Made by a program: the position numbers and the translations under genes. A stretch of 27,188 nucleotides of DNA, taken from Halomonas sp. UBA3074 (GTDB taxonomy: Bacteria > Pseudomonadota > Gammaproteobacteria > Pseudomonadales > Halomonadaceae). Below, in pieces: positions 1 through 8,710 of this stretch. A model generated the notes under the pieces. It did no database searches and had not been told where the DNA came from. It was given only the letters and a program-made list of their open reading frames with translations. The stretch lies in assembly GCF_002366715.1 (NCBI RefSeq), contig NZ_DFBS01000030.1, forward strand, positions 1 through 27,188, in the 5' to 3' direction. Positions within the stretch are counted from its first letter, which is position 1; each line of letters begins with the position of its first letter.

Positions 1-103
1 CAAACACGTCACACAGTTTTTTTACCGGGTAGCTCGTCTTGAGTTTCTCGATTGGCGAGAAGTGTTCAGGGAGTCCGACATCAAGAGAGCGGTAGCCTTT
101 TTT
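1..103 (-). CDS. IS3-family transposase OrfB, N-terminal fragment (continues past left edge)
   Basis: After the slippery A6G run the minus-strand frame -1 to orfA reads GYRSLDVGLPEHFSPIEKL, followed by KTSYPVKKLCDVF. This is the usual start of the IS3 OrfB catalytic subunit, ahead of its DDE integrase core. It has no start codon of its own here, as expected if it is made by programmed -1 frameshifting from orfA. The catalytic domain is outside the window, so activity cannot be judged. Confidence 0.8.
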
Positions 104-363
104 AGGATGTCTTTTTCCATCTCAATGTCACGGATGCGCTTTTCAAGCTCGAGAATCCTGAGTTGATCGTGTGTCATGGGCGTTGCTTTAGGGCTTTGGC
201 CATCACGCTCTTGGCGTAACTGACGAACCCATTTATCCATGCTCGAATACCCCACATTCATGGCTTCAGCCGCTTCACGAACCGTGTAGTGTTGATCGAC
301 GACTAGCTGTGCTGCTTCGAGTCGGAATTCAGGGCTAAAGTTACGTTTTGGTCTTGTTGCCAT
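22..363 (-). CDS. IS3-family transposase OrfA (helix-turn-helix subunit)
   Basis: A 113-residue protein with the IS3 OrfA layout. An N-terminal helix-turn-helix (residues about 8-50, with RNFSPEFRLEAAQLV and VREAAEAMNVGYSS) binds the element ends. A C-terminal heptad or leucine-zipper stretch (about 70-105, LELEKRIRDIEMEKDILKKA) follows. I start it at the ATG at 363 because the family begins at this MATRPKRNFSPEF-type sequence; the 20 upstream in-frame codons lie in the terminal repeat region. The gene contains the A6G slippery site at 97-103, where a -1 frameshift makes the OrfAB transposase. Confidence 0.9.
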   Translation of the reverse strand: MATRPKRNFSPEFRLEAAQLVVDQHYTVREAAEAMNVGYSSMDKWVRQLRQERDGQSPKATPMTHDQLRILELEKRIRDIEMEKDILKKATALLMSDSLNTSRQSRNSRRATR

Positions 364-629
364 GCTGCCACCTAGTGATGTCTTGGTGCATATTAGCACC
401 TCTAAGTAGGTGGCCAAATTCACTATGCCACTACACCTTTACACCAGCACACAGAAGCAATCGTTAATTGCATAATAAGCAGCGAAGAGACAGCTGTTAC
501 TTCACCCTACGAAGGCTGGGACTCACTTGCTCTTAAAAAGACCATCTTAACTGATAGCCCTTCATACTACATGAAGAGCCTAAGTCACACGAAAGCACCC
601 ATATTTCAGTAGGATACAGTGATTTTCGG

Positions 630-2642
630 CTAGCCTTCGATATCACCGTCGACTTTATTACGTCCACGTTGCTTTGCCCTGTAGCTGGCAGTGTCGGCGC
701 GATTGAGAACGTCGTCGATGGTCTTATCACCTTGACGGAAATGACTCACCCCAATACTGGCGGTGACTTGCCATTGGCGCCCTTGAGCTTCAATCGAGCT
801 TGCGTTAATGCTCGTCCGCACAGACTCGGCAATGGTGAGTGCACGTGCTAGGGTACAACCTGGCAGCAATACGGCAAATTCATCTCCCCCTTGGCGAGCT
901 GCATGATCACTACTGCGAATTTCGCTTTGTACGATACGAGCAATCTGTTGAAGCACTTGATCGCCTAAGGCGTGCACACCTTGGTCGTTGATTGGCTTGA
1001 AGTGATCTAAATCAAAAAACATGACCGCCGTCGGTTTTTCCGCACCTTGCCATTGAATAAACAACTCTTCTAGATACCTAGTCAGACCTCGACGATTAAG
1101 TAACCCGGTAAGGGAATCATGCTCTGCTTCCCAAAGTTTTTGAGCATAGTCTTGTTGATGTTGAGTTATATCGCGCACCGTACCGACCGTCCCAATAAAC
1201 TGATCCTCAATACTTACAGCCGCTGTATTTACATCTAACCAGTGCACGCCTTGATCAGCACCTAAGAAGCGGAACTGACCAGCATAATTCGCTTGTTTTA
1301 CTAGACTACTTAACCAAGCTGTCTCAACATCTTGGCGATCATCTTGGTGAATCCGATCGCTCCAATCTTGCAGGCTATCAGGAGGGTCTTCACCCAAAAG
1401 CTGATGTAAGGCATCATTGATAAACGTTAATTGCCCACGCTGATCTGTCACAAACATACCCTGCGGAGAAGAGGTCAACGTCCCTCTTAGCAAGGCTTCC
1501 TGTTCGGCTAAATCACGTAAGCTATTTTGGCGAGCAAACTCCGTAGCGTTAATTACATCAATAACGCGGCGAAGCTCCTTTGTATTAGTAGGAATATTCA
1601 ATACAGAGCGGTACCCATCTTGAAGTTCCTGAACCTGTCGAGCAAGATGCGCTAGAGGGCGTAACGCCATCCAGGTCAATATCCATATTAGAGGCAAAAT
1701 AAGGATAAGTATGCCCCAAACGTAGATTGTGATTTTCTTCATGCCCGCAATAAGAGGGGCTTCAGCTTGCACTTGTGGCAGGTGTACGCCGACAATCCAG
1801 TTCGCAGGCCAAATTTGTCGATAGGCGACTAGTTGATCTTCACCTGTTAGCGAGCGCCCATGACTCTCACCTTCCCAACCATCCAGTGCCTGCCTTAAGA
1901 TTGGGGAAATAGTGTCAGGTAACGTTACGATGGCCTCTTTTTGGTAAGGGTCGTATATACGTTGGCCAGTCGCTGTCGTAATTGTCACATAGCCGCCCTC
2001 GCCCAATCGAAGTTGGTCGAAGTTTCTAAATAATTGGCTTTGCTTAAAATTAACTAAGCCACCGAGAAAGCCTGTGTAGCGCCCCTCATCGTCACGGAGA
2101 GGAACCAGCATGAGCACTAATGGTGTGTTGCTAATTCGCCCAAAGAGGGGCTCACTGACATACGGTGTATTAAAAGCATTCATGAACCGAGCATATTCAC
2201 GGTCAGCGAAATTGTTGCCGCGGCGCCCTCCGTCGATAGGCCATTCATCAACGACTTGGCTACTCACATCAAAGAGCATCAGCGCTTCAAAGAGAGGTTC
2301 CATCTTGTAAGCATGCTGTTCAAATAGAGCCCCCTCTCTTGGTAGCGGAACCCTCTCTGCCAAACGTTCGAGCTCTCTGAACCGTTCATTCACCTGAAGG
2401 GTGACGGAGTTACTGATGAGCTCTGTTTCATAACGCAGATGCTGGTAGTTAGTCTCATTAACCAGGAACTTACCCGCCTGCCAACCGAAAATTAAAACAA
2501 TAAGACAAAGCAAACTCCATAGCACTACGGCACCAACCACTAAGCGCCTGCGTAGCGTAGCAAAGGGGAACGTGATCAAGCGCATAAACGAGCATTGGGC
2601 ACGATGGTTAGAAGAGTCTTTTTTGTTAAATATCAATCTCAT
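630..2642 (-). CDS. Membrane diguanylate cyclase, CACHE-HAMP-PAS-GGDEF
   Basis: A 670-residue inner-membrane protein predicted to make cyclic-di-GMP in response to a periplasmic cue. Order of parts: transmembrane helix 1 (about 33-56), periplasmic double-CACHE-like sensor (about 60-300), transmembrane helix 2 (about 303-328), HAMP-like linker (about 329-380), PAS (about 383-495, MFVTDQRGQLTFIND) and GGDEF (about 500-665). The active-site motif GGDEF is intact at 585-589. RSSD at 576-579 sits exactly five residues before it, the position of the inhibitory I-site, so product feedback is expected. The start at 2642 has an AGG about 10 bases upstream; a second ATG at codon 20 (2585) is possible. 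The ligand is unknown. It lies alone between the IS3 element and the chemoreceptor. Confidence 0.9.
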   Translation of the reverse strand: MRLIFNKKDSSNHRAQCSFMRLITFPFATLRRRLVVGAVVLWSLLCLIVLIFGWQAGKFLVNETNYQHLRYETELISNSVTLQVNERFRELERLAERVPLPREGALFEQHAYKMEPLFEALMLFDVSSQVVDEWPIDGGRRGNNFADREYARFMNAFNTPYVSEPLFGRISNTPLVLMLVPLRDDEGRYTGFLGGLVNFKQSQLFRNFDQLRLGEGGYVTITTATGQRIYDPYQKEAIVTLPDTISPILRQALDGWEGESHGRSLTGEDQLVAYRQIWPANWIVGVHLPQVQAEAPLIAGMKKITIYVWGILILILPLIWILTWMALRPLAHLARQVQELQDGYRSVLNIPTNTKELRRVIDVINATEFARQNSLRDLAEQEALLRGTLTSSPQGMFVTDQRGQLTFINDALHQLLGEDPPDSLQDWSDRIHQDDRQDVETAWLSSLVKQANYAGQFRFLGADQGVHWLDVNTAAVSIEDQFIGTVGTVRDITQHQQDYAQKLWEAEHDSLTGLLNRRGLTRYLEELFIQWQGAEKPTAVMFFDLDHFKPINDQGVHALGDQVLQQIARIVQSEIRSSDHAARQGGDEFAVLLPGCTLARALTIAESVRTSINASSIEAQGRQWQVTASIGVSHFRQGDKTIDDVLNRADTASYRAKQRGRNKVDGDIEG

Positions 2643-3500
2643 GAACGGTACCTGGCAGGCGAGAGATAAACACTATCGCGTATCGCTTACATTTCGTAGA
2701 AAAGTTTAGCCGTTATAACAGTTACAAAATTGCTGAATTAAATGTGCTCAGTAGACAAAACGCAAGAGACACAGCGACTCTATTACGAGCCCCCTCTAAA
2801 CCGTGGTTTCCAAACACAAAGGCCAAGCCTCATTAAAATTGCCGGGGCAGTCCCAGAGTATTCGACCCGACCGACCTGACCACTTTACATGCCTGGGCCC
2901 TTGACGAAAACGTGCCTTTGAGCTCAGCATATGTATATGAGATAAGGCTTTAGGTAAGCAGTATATTGAGCTTAGAGTGACAACGATGCTAGACCTCGAC
3001 CCACCCAGCCAAGCAGTGTGTAGATATTGTGTTGTTTCATTGATGATAAAAGGATAGGGGCCAAAGTAAATACTAGCATCAGGATGAGTTTATTAGGCTG
3101 AGGAAGGAATGAGGTGAAGGGAGTGGTTTGACCGCTTAGAATCGCCATGGTGAGTCCCTCAGTATTTTAATTTTTTACCGGGCTTGACAGGTTCATGACA
3201 ACAGAGAGGTTGATGCAACCTGAATCTTATTAGCGGGCGGGTTAATCATTGAGCCAGCTAACTTTCTCAGCATAGCTCGTCATTTGCAGAGCGAGCCTCA
3301 CAAGAACAGATAGCTTCCACGTTTTTCAATTTTGTAGGTATGAAAAGCCTGCGAAAAAACATGTTCTTAGTACCCAAACCATGTTTTATAGATCGCTTGG
3401 TCCTAGCCACCAGCGACGTGGACTGAGCCAATGAGAACCCAGCCGCTGCGGGACTGGGTGTTCGTTACAATGGGTGAAGTCTTTAAGTGCAAAATACTCT
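2643..3500. other. 858-base intergenic stretch, no recognisable gene
   Basis: No convincing coding frame in either direction; the frames are broken by frequent stops. A short open frame around 2838-2950 on the plus strand (containing DLTTLHAWALDENVP) reads like protein but has no start, ends at a stop and matches no family I recognise. It could be a gene relic. A hairpin near the chemoreceptor end (3437-3459, ACCCAG/CTGGGT plus CCG/CGG) has no T-run on either side. Confidence 0.6.
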
Positions 3501-5183
3501 TTAAAATTCTTCCCATTCCAATTCAGCTGCTTTTGTGCTAGCCAGTTTAGGACGAACCTGGGTACTGGGGGAGATAGGTCTAGTCATTGGTTTACCGATA
3601 GGAAGGTGGCCTCGATGATCTTCCTCCGACAGTTTAAAGATAGCCACTGCCGATTCAAGCTGGGCTGCTTGCTCTTCTAAAGACGCTGCCGCAGTTGCGG
3701 ATTCCTGAACGAGGGCAGCGTTTTGCTGAGTAACCTCATCCATCTGAGACACGGCCTGATTTACCTGTTCAATGCCGTCGCTCTGCTCCATAGACGCGGC
3801 CGAAATTTCATCCATAATATCTGCAACACGCTTCACAGAAGCCATAATCTCTTCCATCCTACGGCCTGCCCCTTCCACTAGGTTTGAGCCTTGCTCAACC
3901 TGCCCTGCTGATGTTTCGATTAATGCTCTGATTTCTTTAGCAGCGTCAGCGCTACGACTAGCTAGATTACGCACTTCAGTCGCTACGACTGCGAAACCTC
4001 GACCTTGCTCCCCCGCACGGGCAGCCTCTACAGAGGCATTAAGTGCCAGAATATTGGTTTGGAAGGCAATGGAATCGATCACTCCAATGATATCGCTTAT
4101 CTTTTTAGAGCTTTCCGCTATGCCATGCATTGTTACAACCACTTCTCCTACAGCCTCGCCACCACGTGCTGCGGTAGCAGAAGCATCACTCGCTAAGGTA
4201 CTGCCCTGTCGAGCATTGTCTGCGTTTTGCTTCACTGTGGCGGTAAGCTGTTCCATGCTAGCTGCCGTCTCTTCTAGTGAAGCGGCTTGCTGCTCGGTAC
4301 GTGAAGAAAGATCGGCGTTGCCACCAGAAATTTCACGCGCACCGATATGGATAGAACCACTGCTGTCCCGCACGGACGAGACGGTTTGGTAAAGTCCTGA
4401 CTGCATATGCTGCATGGCCCCGAAAAGTTGGCCAATTTCGTTGCGACCACGATCCTCAATCTTGTGTGATAAGTCCCCCTTGGCAATACGTTCAAAATGG
4501 TGCACTGCTTCCTGGAGGGGGCGAATGACGACACGCATCATTCCCATTCTTACCAAAATAATACTAATGAAAACCAGTAGCAATGCTCCCATACCAACAT
4601 ATTTAGCGGTGTTCATGGTTGATGAATAACCACTCAACAGAGCCTGCCCTCGTGCGGTAGCATAATTAATAAAAGCTTCATTAGCTTGCATATAGGCTAG
4701 GTTGAGCTGATCACTCTCCCCCTTGGCCACACGGAAGGCGCTTTCATTATTGCGAACCAATGCTTCGTACTGTGGCTCTAAACCGCGCGTCACTAGTTGA
4801 TTAAACGCAGCTGTTAGCGCTTCAGCATAGGGCTTTCCTTGCTCCGACTTCGGTACCGCTGCGAAGGCTGCAAAACGCTCCTTGGCTCTTTGTAGCAATT
4901 GTCCAGATTTTTCCAGATGTACTTCTGCCAGAGCCTGCTCCCCTTCGTTCAAAGCGTCGAGGTGATTTAGGAAAAACAGTTGCGTATCAGCGATATTCAC
5001 TTGAGCACGGTTCACGGCGTTCAACTGCTCAACATTGATACGGTTAAGTTCATCAATCGAACTAGCACCCAGTGAGCTCGACTGGTAGCCCAAGGCAGCG
5101 ACTAGAATGATCAAAGCAGCAAACAGGCCTAGTACAGCCGTCAAACCTGTCTTAACGGAGAGATTTTTCAGTATGTTTTGCAT
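3501..5183 (-). CDS. Methyl-accepting chemotaxis protein (Tar-like)
   Basis: A 560-residue transmembrane chemoreceptor. Transmembrane helix 1 is about 13-33, the periplasmic four-helix ligand domain about 34-193, helix 2 about 194-214, and HAMP about 215-268 (VIRPLQEAVHHFERIAKGDLS). The signalling domain runs to about 517, with the highly conserved hairpin tip at about 366-411 (SIAFQTNILALNASVEAARA). Methylation-helix glutamines and glutamates flank it. The C-terminus is EWEEF, matching the pentapeptide that tethers CheR and CheB (NWETF in E. coli Tar) after a proline-rich linker. The attractant cannot be read from the sequence. It is a single gene driven by a sigma-28 promoter 113 bases upstream, so it should be expressed with the flagellar late genes. 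Confidence 0.95.
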   Translation of the reverse strand: MQNILKNLSVKTGLTAVLGLFAALIILVAALGYQSSSLGASSIDELNRINVEQLNAVNRAQVNIADTQLFFLNHLDALNEGEQALAEVHLEKSGQLLQRAKERFAAFAAVPKSEQGKPYAEALTAAFNQLVTRGLEPQYEALVRNNESAFRVAKGESDQLNLAYMQANEAFINYATARGQALLSGYSSTMNTAKYVGMGALLLVFISIILVRMGMMRVVIRPLQEAVHHFERIAKGDLSHKIEDRGRNEIGQLFGAMQHMQSGLYQTVSSVRDSSGSIHIGAREISGGNADLSSRTEQQAASLEETAASMEQLTATVKQNADNARQGSTLASDASATAARGGEAVGEVVVTMHGIAESSKKISDIIGVIDSIAFQTNILALNASVEAARAGEQGRGFAVVATEVRNLASRSADAAKEIRALIETSAGQVEQGSNLVEGAGRRMEEIMASVKRVADIMDEISAASMEQSDGIEQVNQAVSQMDEVTQQNAALVQESATAAASLEEQAAQLESAVAIFKLSEEDHRGHLPIGKPMTRPISPSTQVRPKLASTKAAELEWEEF

Positions 5184-5295
5184 TTTCTACTCTTTATTAT
5201 AGGGATCAATCGGTAACGAAGGTATCCAACTATGAGGGAGGCGTGCTAATTCAGCTCAAGCGAGTAAGAGCCAAGTCATCAATCAGCGCTATGAA

Positions 5296-5322
5296 CTATC
5301 GGCAGTAGCAGTCCTAAATTTA
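5296..5322 (-). promoter_or_regulatory. Sigma-28 (FliA) promoter of the chemoreceptor gene
   Basis: On the minus strand the sequence is TAAATTTA, 11 bases, then GCCGATAG. The FliA consensus is TAAAGTTT-N11-GCCGATAA, so spacing is exact, seven of eight -10 bases match and most of the -35 matches. It points at the chemoreceptor start 113 bases downstream. Confidence 0.8.
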
Positions 5323-5539
5323 GGCACCAGAGGCAATTAATTTTCAAATTTTGATATAGGTCAATTATTAGGTAATTTTTTAAGTCGTCGACCTCATATT
5401 CGTTTAACGGGGATCACTGACCAAGTAAACCAAGCCTAAGGGATGAGTCTACGGCTTAAACCCTACCTTTGAGAGGAGCTTCTTCAACCTTTTCTTGTGG
5501 AATATGCCTTAACCACATGGCGTAGAACGAATATTATGA

Positions 5540-6378
5540 CCGGCCATACATCAGCGAAAAAAGCATGAAGCATCCCATCGCTTGAAGCATAAGCTGCTGC
5601 CTGATGCCGAGCGTTTTGATCTAATCATTCATATGTTGCGATGACAATTGTCTCCATAACAGATTAGCGTCAAGTTCAAGGTTATGAAGTTACCTGACCG
5701 CGCGATGACTATGTCTGCAGATAGACGAACTATGCTGCCATTTATGCCCTGCCAGTTGGCCATCCGGAGTCACTTCTTGCAGCAAGGTACCCCCCCCCCC
5801 CTTGTATCGCCGTTGCGAAGTTGGTGAACATGTTCCGGTTCTAGACATAATCTGTATTAATTTATGTCCCCCGAGGTAAGTAAGAGTGAAATTCCCTGCC
5901 ACGGTAAAGGCAATCCGATCTAGGACAAGGGGGATGCGTCTGCGGTAGGCACTTTGGTAGAGTTCTCCACTGCGGCTATTTAATCCTCGCAAAAATGGAA
6001 AAACAATCGACATTTCAGCGGTAGAGACTTCAGTACAGCCTTCAACTGTATACAGATCAACACTCGGAAATAGCATGACCTATGACCAGGGGCTTGAAAA
6101 GGCAAAGCATGCAAAAGTCACTCAAGAAACCGGCGTGGCGATTTACTTTTACGTCCCTATAGCCCCGGACAACGGGTTACCAATGAGAATATCAATGCCC
6201 TTTTTAGTCAATATTTACCAAAACGAACGGTATTCTCGGTGCATAGTCCGAAAAAGCTCGAAGTTATTACCTGCGAGCTGAACAGACAGTCATGACAAAG
6301 TTCTGATTTCACCTTCTGAAAGAAGCGATGAGCGAGCTGATGGTAAAGTATCAAGAAAGACCAGTAACCATAACATAA
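5540..6378 (+). pseudogene. Decayed IS30-family transposase
   Basis: Pieces of an IS30-type transposase can be read in order on the plus strand across several frames. HKLLPDAERFDLIIHML then QLSP-stop-QIS (about 5590-5670) corresponds to the WSPEQI region. YAAIYALP (about 5730) corresponds to ETIYxAIYALP. SAVGTLVE (about 5950) starts the catalytic core. MTYDQGLEKAKHAKVTQETG (from 6075) carries the second catalytic Asp and is followed by VAIYF. TNENINALFSQYLPKRT (about 6180) carries the Asn-Glu-Asn block with the catalytic Glu. A last piece, SELMVKYQERPV, ends near 6378. At least three frameshifts, several stops and a run of 12 C at 5790-5801 separate the pieces. The open frame on the other strand over 5690-6076 is only an antisense shadow. 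The left boundary is approximate and I could not find terminal repeats. Confidence 0.8.
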
Positions 6379-6533
6379 GTATGCTTCACTCGGAGTAAGC
6401 ATCAAATCGCTAAAAAAAATTAACATTAATATCAATAACAAACTTATGGAACAATGCCGAATCAACAATATACCGGCAACCGATTTTCGTTGATTTAACG
6501 TTAATTATTATTTTAGAAGACCACGTTAGACGC

Positions 6534-6561
6534 TTAAGAAATATATACTTTGGTCTATAAT
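6534..6561 (+). promoter_or_regulatory. Probable sigma-70 promoter of gdhA
   Basis: A perfect -10 box TATAAT (6556-6561) with TTAAGA (6534-6539, four of six against TTGACA) 16 bases upstream. It lies about 120 bases before the gdhA start, leaving a long 5' leader. The assignment is by motif only. Confidence 0.45.
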
Positions 6562-6679
6562 TCCTTTAATTTCGTTCATACCGAACCTGCATAGGCTATG
6601 CAAAGAAGCATGCTGGCAGTTAAATATTCTCACGCTCTGGCCAGCCAATCTTTATTAATAACTGTCACGGTATGCTCTT

Positions 6680-8032
6680 ATGCCCTATGTCCACGATACG
6701 CTTACACGTCTTCAGAAAAGCAGTCCTGCACAGTCAGAGTTTTATCAAGCCATCGAAGAAGTGCTTGAATGCCTACGCCCACTGTTCGAACAGACTTCTC
6801 ATTACCATCAACACAGCATCATAGAGCGAATCGTTGAGCCTGAACGACAAATCATGTTCCGGATAAGCTGGGTAGATGATGCCGGACGCGTACGAGTCAA
6901 TAAAGGCTATCGCGTACAGTTCAACTCAGCTCTTGGCCCTTACAAGGGCGGCTTACGGTTTCACCCCAGCGTTACGTCAGGCACGATAAAATTTCTCGGC
7001 TTCGAGCAGATTTTCAAAAATGCGCTAACTGGTTTGCCTATCGGCGGTGGTAAAGGCGGCTCCGATTTTGACCCAAAGGGCAAATCCGATAACGAGATCA
7101 TGCGTTTTTGCCAAGCCTTCATGAGCGAACTGTACCGCCATATTGGCCCGAACTGCGATGTGCCTGCAGGTGATATTGGCGTCGGTACGCGTGAAATTGG
7201 CTATCTTTTTGGTCAGTACAAGCGGCTCACCGGGCATTATGAAGGCGTGCTAACAGGCAAAGGGCTTACCTGGGGAGGCTCGCTTGGCCGTAAAGAAGCC
7301 ACCGGCTACGGTGCGGTCTACTTCGCACAAAATATGTTGGCTGACCGTGGAGAAGACATTCGTGACAAGACCTGCCTCGTTTCTGGCGCTGGTAATGTTG
7401 CGATCTACACCATTGAGAAACTCTACGAACTGGGCGCCAAACCGGTCACCTGCAGCGACTCACAAGGCACCATCCATGATAAAAATGGTATTGATTTAGG
7501 CTTACTTAAGCAGCTCAAAGAAGTGCAACGCACCTCTCTTGAAGCCTACTTAAGCGAACATCCTGATGCGCACTATATTTCAGCGCGTGATTACCCTCAG
7601 GGCGGGCATGCCTTATGGCGTATTCAAGCCGATGCAGCCTTCCCTTGCGCAACACAGAATGAGCTGACCGAGAGCGATGCAGAAATCCTGCTTGCTAACG
7701 GCGTAACGTGTATTAGTGAAGGGGCCAACATGCCCTCCACAAAAGAAGCCGTCGATCTTTTCTTAAAGGCAAAGGTTGCCTATGGGCCGGGTAAGGCCGC
7801 CAATGCTGGTGGCGTCGCTACCAGCCAGCTAGAAATGGCGCAAAACAGCAGCATGGAGCAATGGCCGCTGGAAAAGGTTGATCAGAAGCTGAAGCAGATT
7901 ATGGCTAATATTCACAGGCAGTGTGCTGACACAGCCGCCGAGTTCGGTGATACGACGAATCTGGTACTAGGGGCCAATATTGCAGGTTTCAGAAAGGTCG
8001 CGGATGCCATGATTGAGCAGGGCGTCACCTGA
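6680..8032 (+). CDS. gdhA: NADP-specific glutamate dehydrogenase
   Basis: A 450-residue cytoplasmic enzyme that aminates 2-oxoglutarate with ammonia and NADPH to give glutamate. It is close in length to E. coli GdhA (447) and aligns along its whole length. Key parts are substrate-binding GPYKGGLRFHP (86-96), FLGFEQIFKNALTGLP (105-120), and the catalytic-lysine loop GGGKGGSDFDPKG (122-134, Lys125). The Rossmann nucleotide site VSGAGNVA and the late signature GKAANAGGVATS follow. This is the hexameric small GDH class. The start has only a weak ribosome-binding site, but no other in-frame ATG fits. It is monocistronic, with a strong terminator directly after it. Confidence 0.97.
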   Translation: MPYVHDTLTRLQKSSPAQSEFYQAIEEVLECLRPLFEQTSHYHQHSIIERIVEPERQIMFRISWVDDAGRVRVNKGYRVQFNSALGPYKGGLRFHPSVTSGTIKFLGFEQIFKNALTGLPIGGGKGGSDFDPKGKSDNEIMRFCQAFMSELYRHIGPNCDVPAGDIGVGTREIGYLFGQYKRLTGHYEGVLTGKGLTWGGSLGRKEATGYGAVYFAQNMLADRGEDIRDKTCLVSGAGNVAIYTIEKLYELGAKPVTCSDSQGTIHDKNGIDLGLLKQLKEVQRTSLEAYLSEHPDAHYISARDYPQGGHALWRIQADAAFPCATQNELTESDAEILLANGVTCISEGANMPSTKEAVDLFLKAKVAYGPGKAANAGGVATSQLEMAQNSSMEQWPLEKVDQKLKQIMANIHRQCADTAAEFGDTTNLVLGANIAGFRKVADAMIEQGVT

Positions 8033-8074
8033 TCGTCTTTATTGTTTAAATCACTTATACTGTAAAGAGTATGC

Positions 8075-8107
8075 AGTCCTTCCTTTATTAAGGAAGGGCT
8101 GTTTTTT
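8075..8107 (+). terminator. Rho-independent terminator of gdhA
   Basis: Stem CCTTCCTT/AAGGAAGG with a TATT loop, extended outward by T-G, G-C and A-T pairs to 11 pairs, followed at once by a run of six T (8102-8107). It is 43 bases after the gdhA stop. Confidence 0.9.
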
Positions 8108-8121
8108 ATTGGCTAAATGGA

Positions 8122-8141
8122 TTGCTTTCCAAGGAAAGCAA
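8122..8141. promoter_or_regulatory. Palindrome in the rnk upstream region
   Basis: A perfect 9-2-9 inverted repeat, TTGCTTTCC-AA-GGAAAGCAA, lies between the gdhA terminator and the rnk ribosome-binding site. GGCTAA flanks it on both sides (8111-8116 and 8145-8150). With only two central bases it looks more like a dimeric protein site than an RNA hairpin. No function is known to me. Confidence 0.5.
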
Positions 8142-8161
8142 ATAGGCTAAGGAGAGTAGAT

Positions 8162-8575
8162 ATGAAACAACGTCCTCCTATTATTATTAACCGTCTTGAT
8201 GCCGAGCGTCTCCAACGCTTGATTGATAATGCCTCTGATAAAGACATGCCTGTAGCTCAGCTACTTGATGAAGAATTGTTGCGAGGAGAAGTCTGTGATC
8301 CAGAGGATATTCCGGATGACGTGGTCAGCATGAATAGCCAGGTCCGCTTCACCGACCTCACGCGTGGGCTTAAGATGATTCGTACCCTGGTCTATCCTCA
8401 TTCCATGGATAGCGTAGCGGATGGCATTTCGGTTATGGCGCCCATTGGCGCCGCACTCATCGGTCTCAGAGTCGGCGACACCATCGAATGGCCGCTTCCT
8501 AATAATACCGAAGTACGCCTGCGTATTGATGCCATTTATTGGCAACCCGAACGCGAAAAGCAATACCACAGGTAG
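8162..8575 (+). CDS. rnk: Rnk, nucleoside diphosphate kinase regulator / RNA polymerase-binding GreA relative
   Basis: A 137-residue protein matching E. coli Rnk (136) along its length: PPIIINRLDAERL at the start, PDDVVSMNS in the middle, then RTLVYP and the C-terminal VMAPIGAALIGLRVGD. The last is the FKBP-like domain shared with GreA and GreB. Rnk binds RNA polymerase but lacks the long coiled coil needed for transcript cleavage, and was first described as affecting NDK levels. I start at the ATG at 8162, which follows GGAGAG at the right spacing and fits family length, not at the in-frame ATG 15 codons earlier (8117). It lies downstream of the gdhA terminator and converges on the alcohol dehydrogenase gene. 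Confidence 0.93.
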   Translation: MKQRPPIIINRLDAERLQRLIDNASDKDMPVAQLLDEELLRGEVCDPEDIPDDVVSMNSQVRFTDLTRGLKMIRTLVYPHSMDSVADGISVMAPIGAALIGLRVGDTIEWPLPNNTEVRLRIDAIYWQPEREKQYHR

Positions 8576-8653
8576 CGGACACCACAGAGAGCTAGCTTTA
8601 CAGAAAGCGTGCTGACTCAGCTAGCTCCTGAAGCTATGGATTTATAAAATTTT

Positions 8654-8710
8654 GCCGGTGTCGAATGCCTCTCTCAATAGTTAAAGCGTTAGCCAATCTT
8701 TAACACCGGC
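8654..8710 (-). terminator. Possible terminator at the end of the catabolic operon
   Basis: An 8-base inverted repeat, GCCGGTGT (8654-8661) with ACACCGGC (8703-8710), encloses a second one, TTAAAG (8681-8686) with CTTTAA (8698-8703). The alcohol dehydrogenase stop codon lies inside. On the minus strand it is followed by AAAATTTTAT, so the T-run is poor and the loop is long. It might act with Rho or be fortuitous. Confidence 0.35.

Larger units (their letters stand above)
1..422 (-). mobile_element. IS3-family insertion sequence, right-hand part (cut by window edge)
   Basis: This is the upstream end of an IS3-family element read on the minus strand. It contains all of orfA and the first codons of orfB; the rest lies beyond the left edge. 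Upstream of orfA the minus strand reads TGAATTTGGCCACCTAC, which starts with the TG expected of an IS3-type terminal inverted repeat. I therefore place the end near position 422, although the other end is not available for comparison. The frames visible here are intact, so the element may be a complete copy. Confidence 0.85.

Noticed and set aside
533..851. Short open frames on both strands over the end of the first diguanylate cyclase gene
   Set aside because: Shadows of the GGDEF coding frame, without ribosome-binding sites or homology.
2680..2715. Sigma-28-like promoter upstream of the first diguanylate cyclase (TAAACTTT and a CGATA)
   Set aside because: The spacer is about 13 bases where 11 is needed, and the -10 match is partial.
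3437..3459. Hairpin ACCCAG/CTGGGT after the chemoreceptor gene as a terminator
   Set aside because: No T-run follows on the minus strand and the stem is bulged; kept only as a remark in the intergenic note.
5480..5600. Minus-strand peptide pieces (one hydrophobic, one ending PLKGRV) as a small membrane protein
   Set aside because: Split by an in-frame stop, no family recognised, and the area overlaps the start of the IS30 relic on the other strand.
5690..6076. 128-codon open frame on the minus strand
   Set aside because: It lies antisense to the IS30 transposase relic, crosses the C run and has no family resemblance.
6381..6402. Imperfect hairpin ATGCTT...AAGCAT as an IS30 end or terminator
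   Set aside because: No matching repeat found on the left side of the relic and no T-run next to it.
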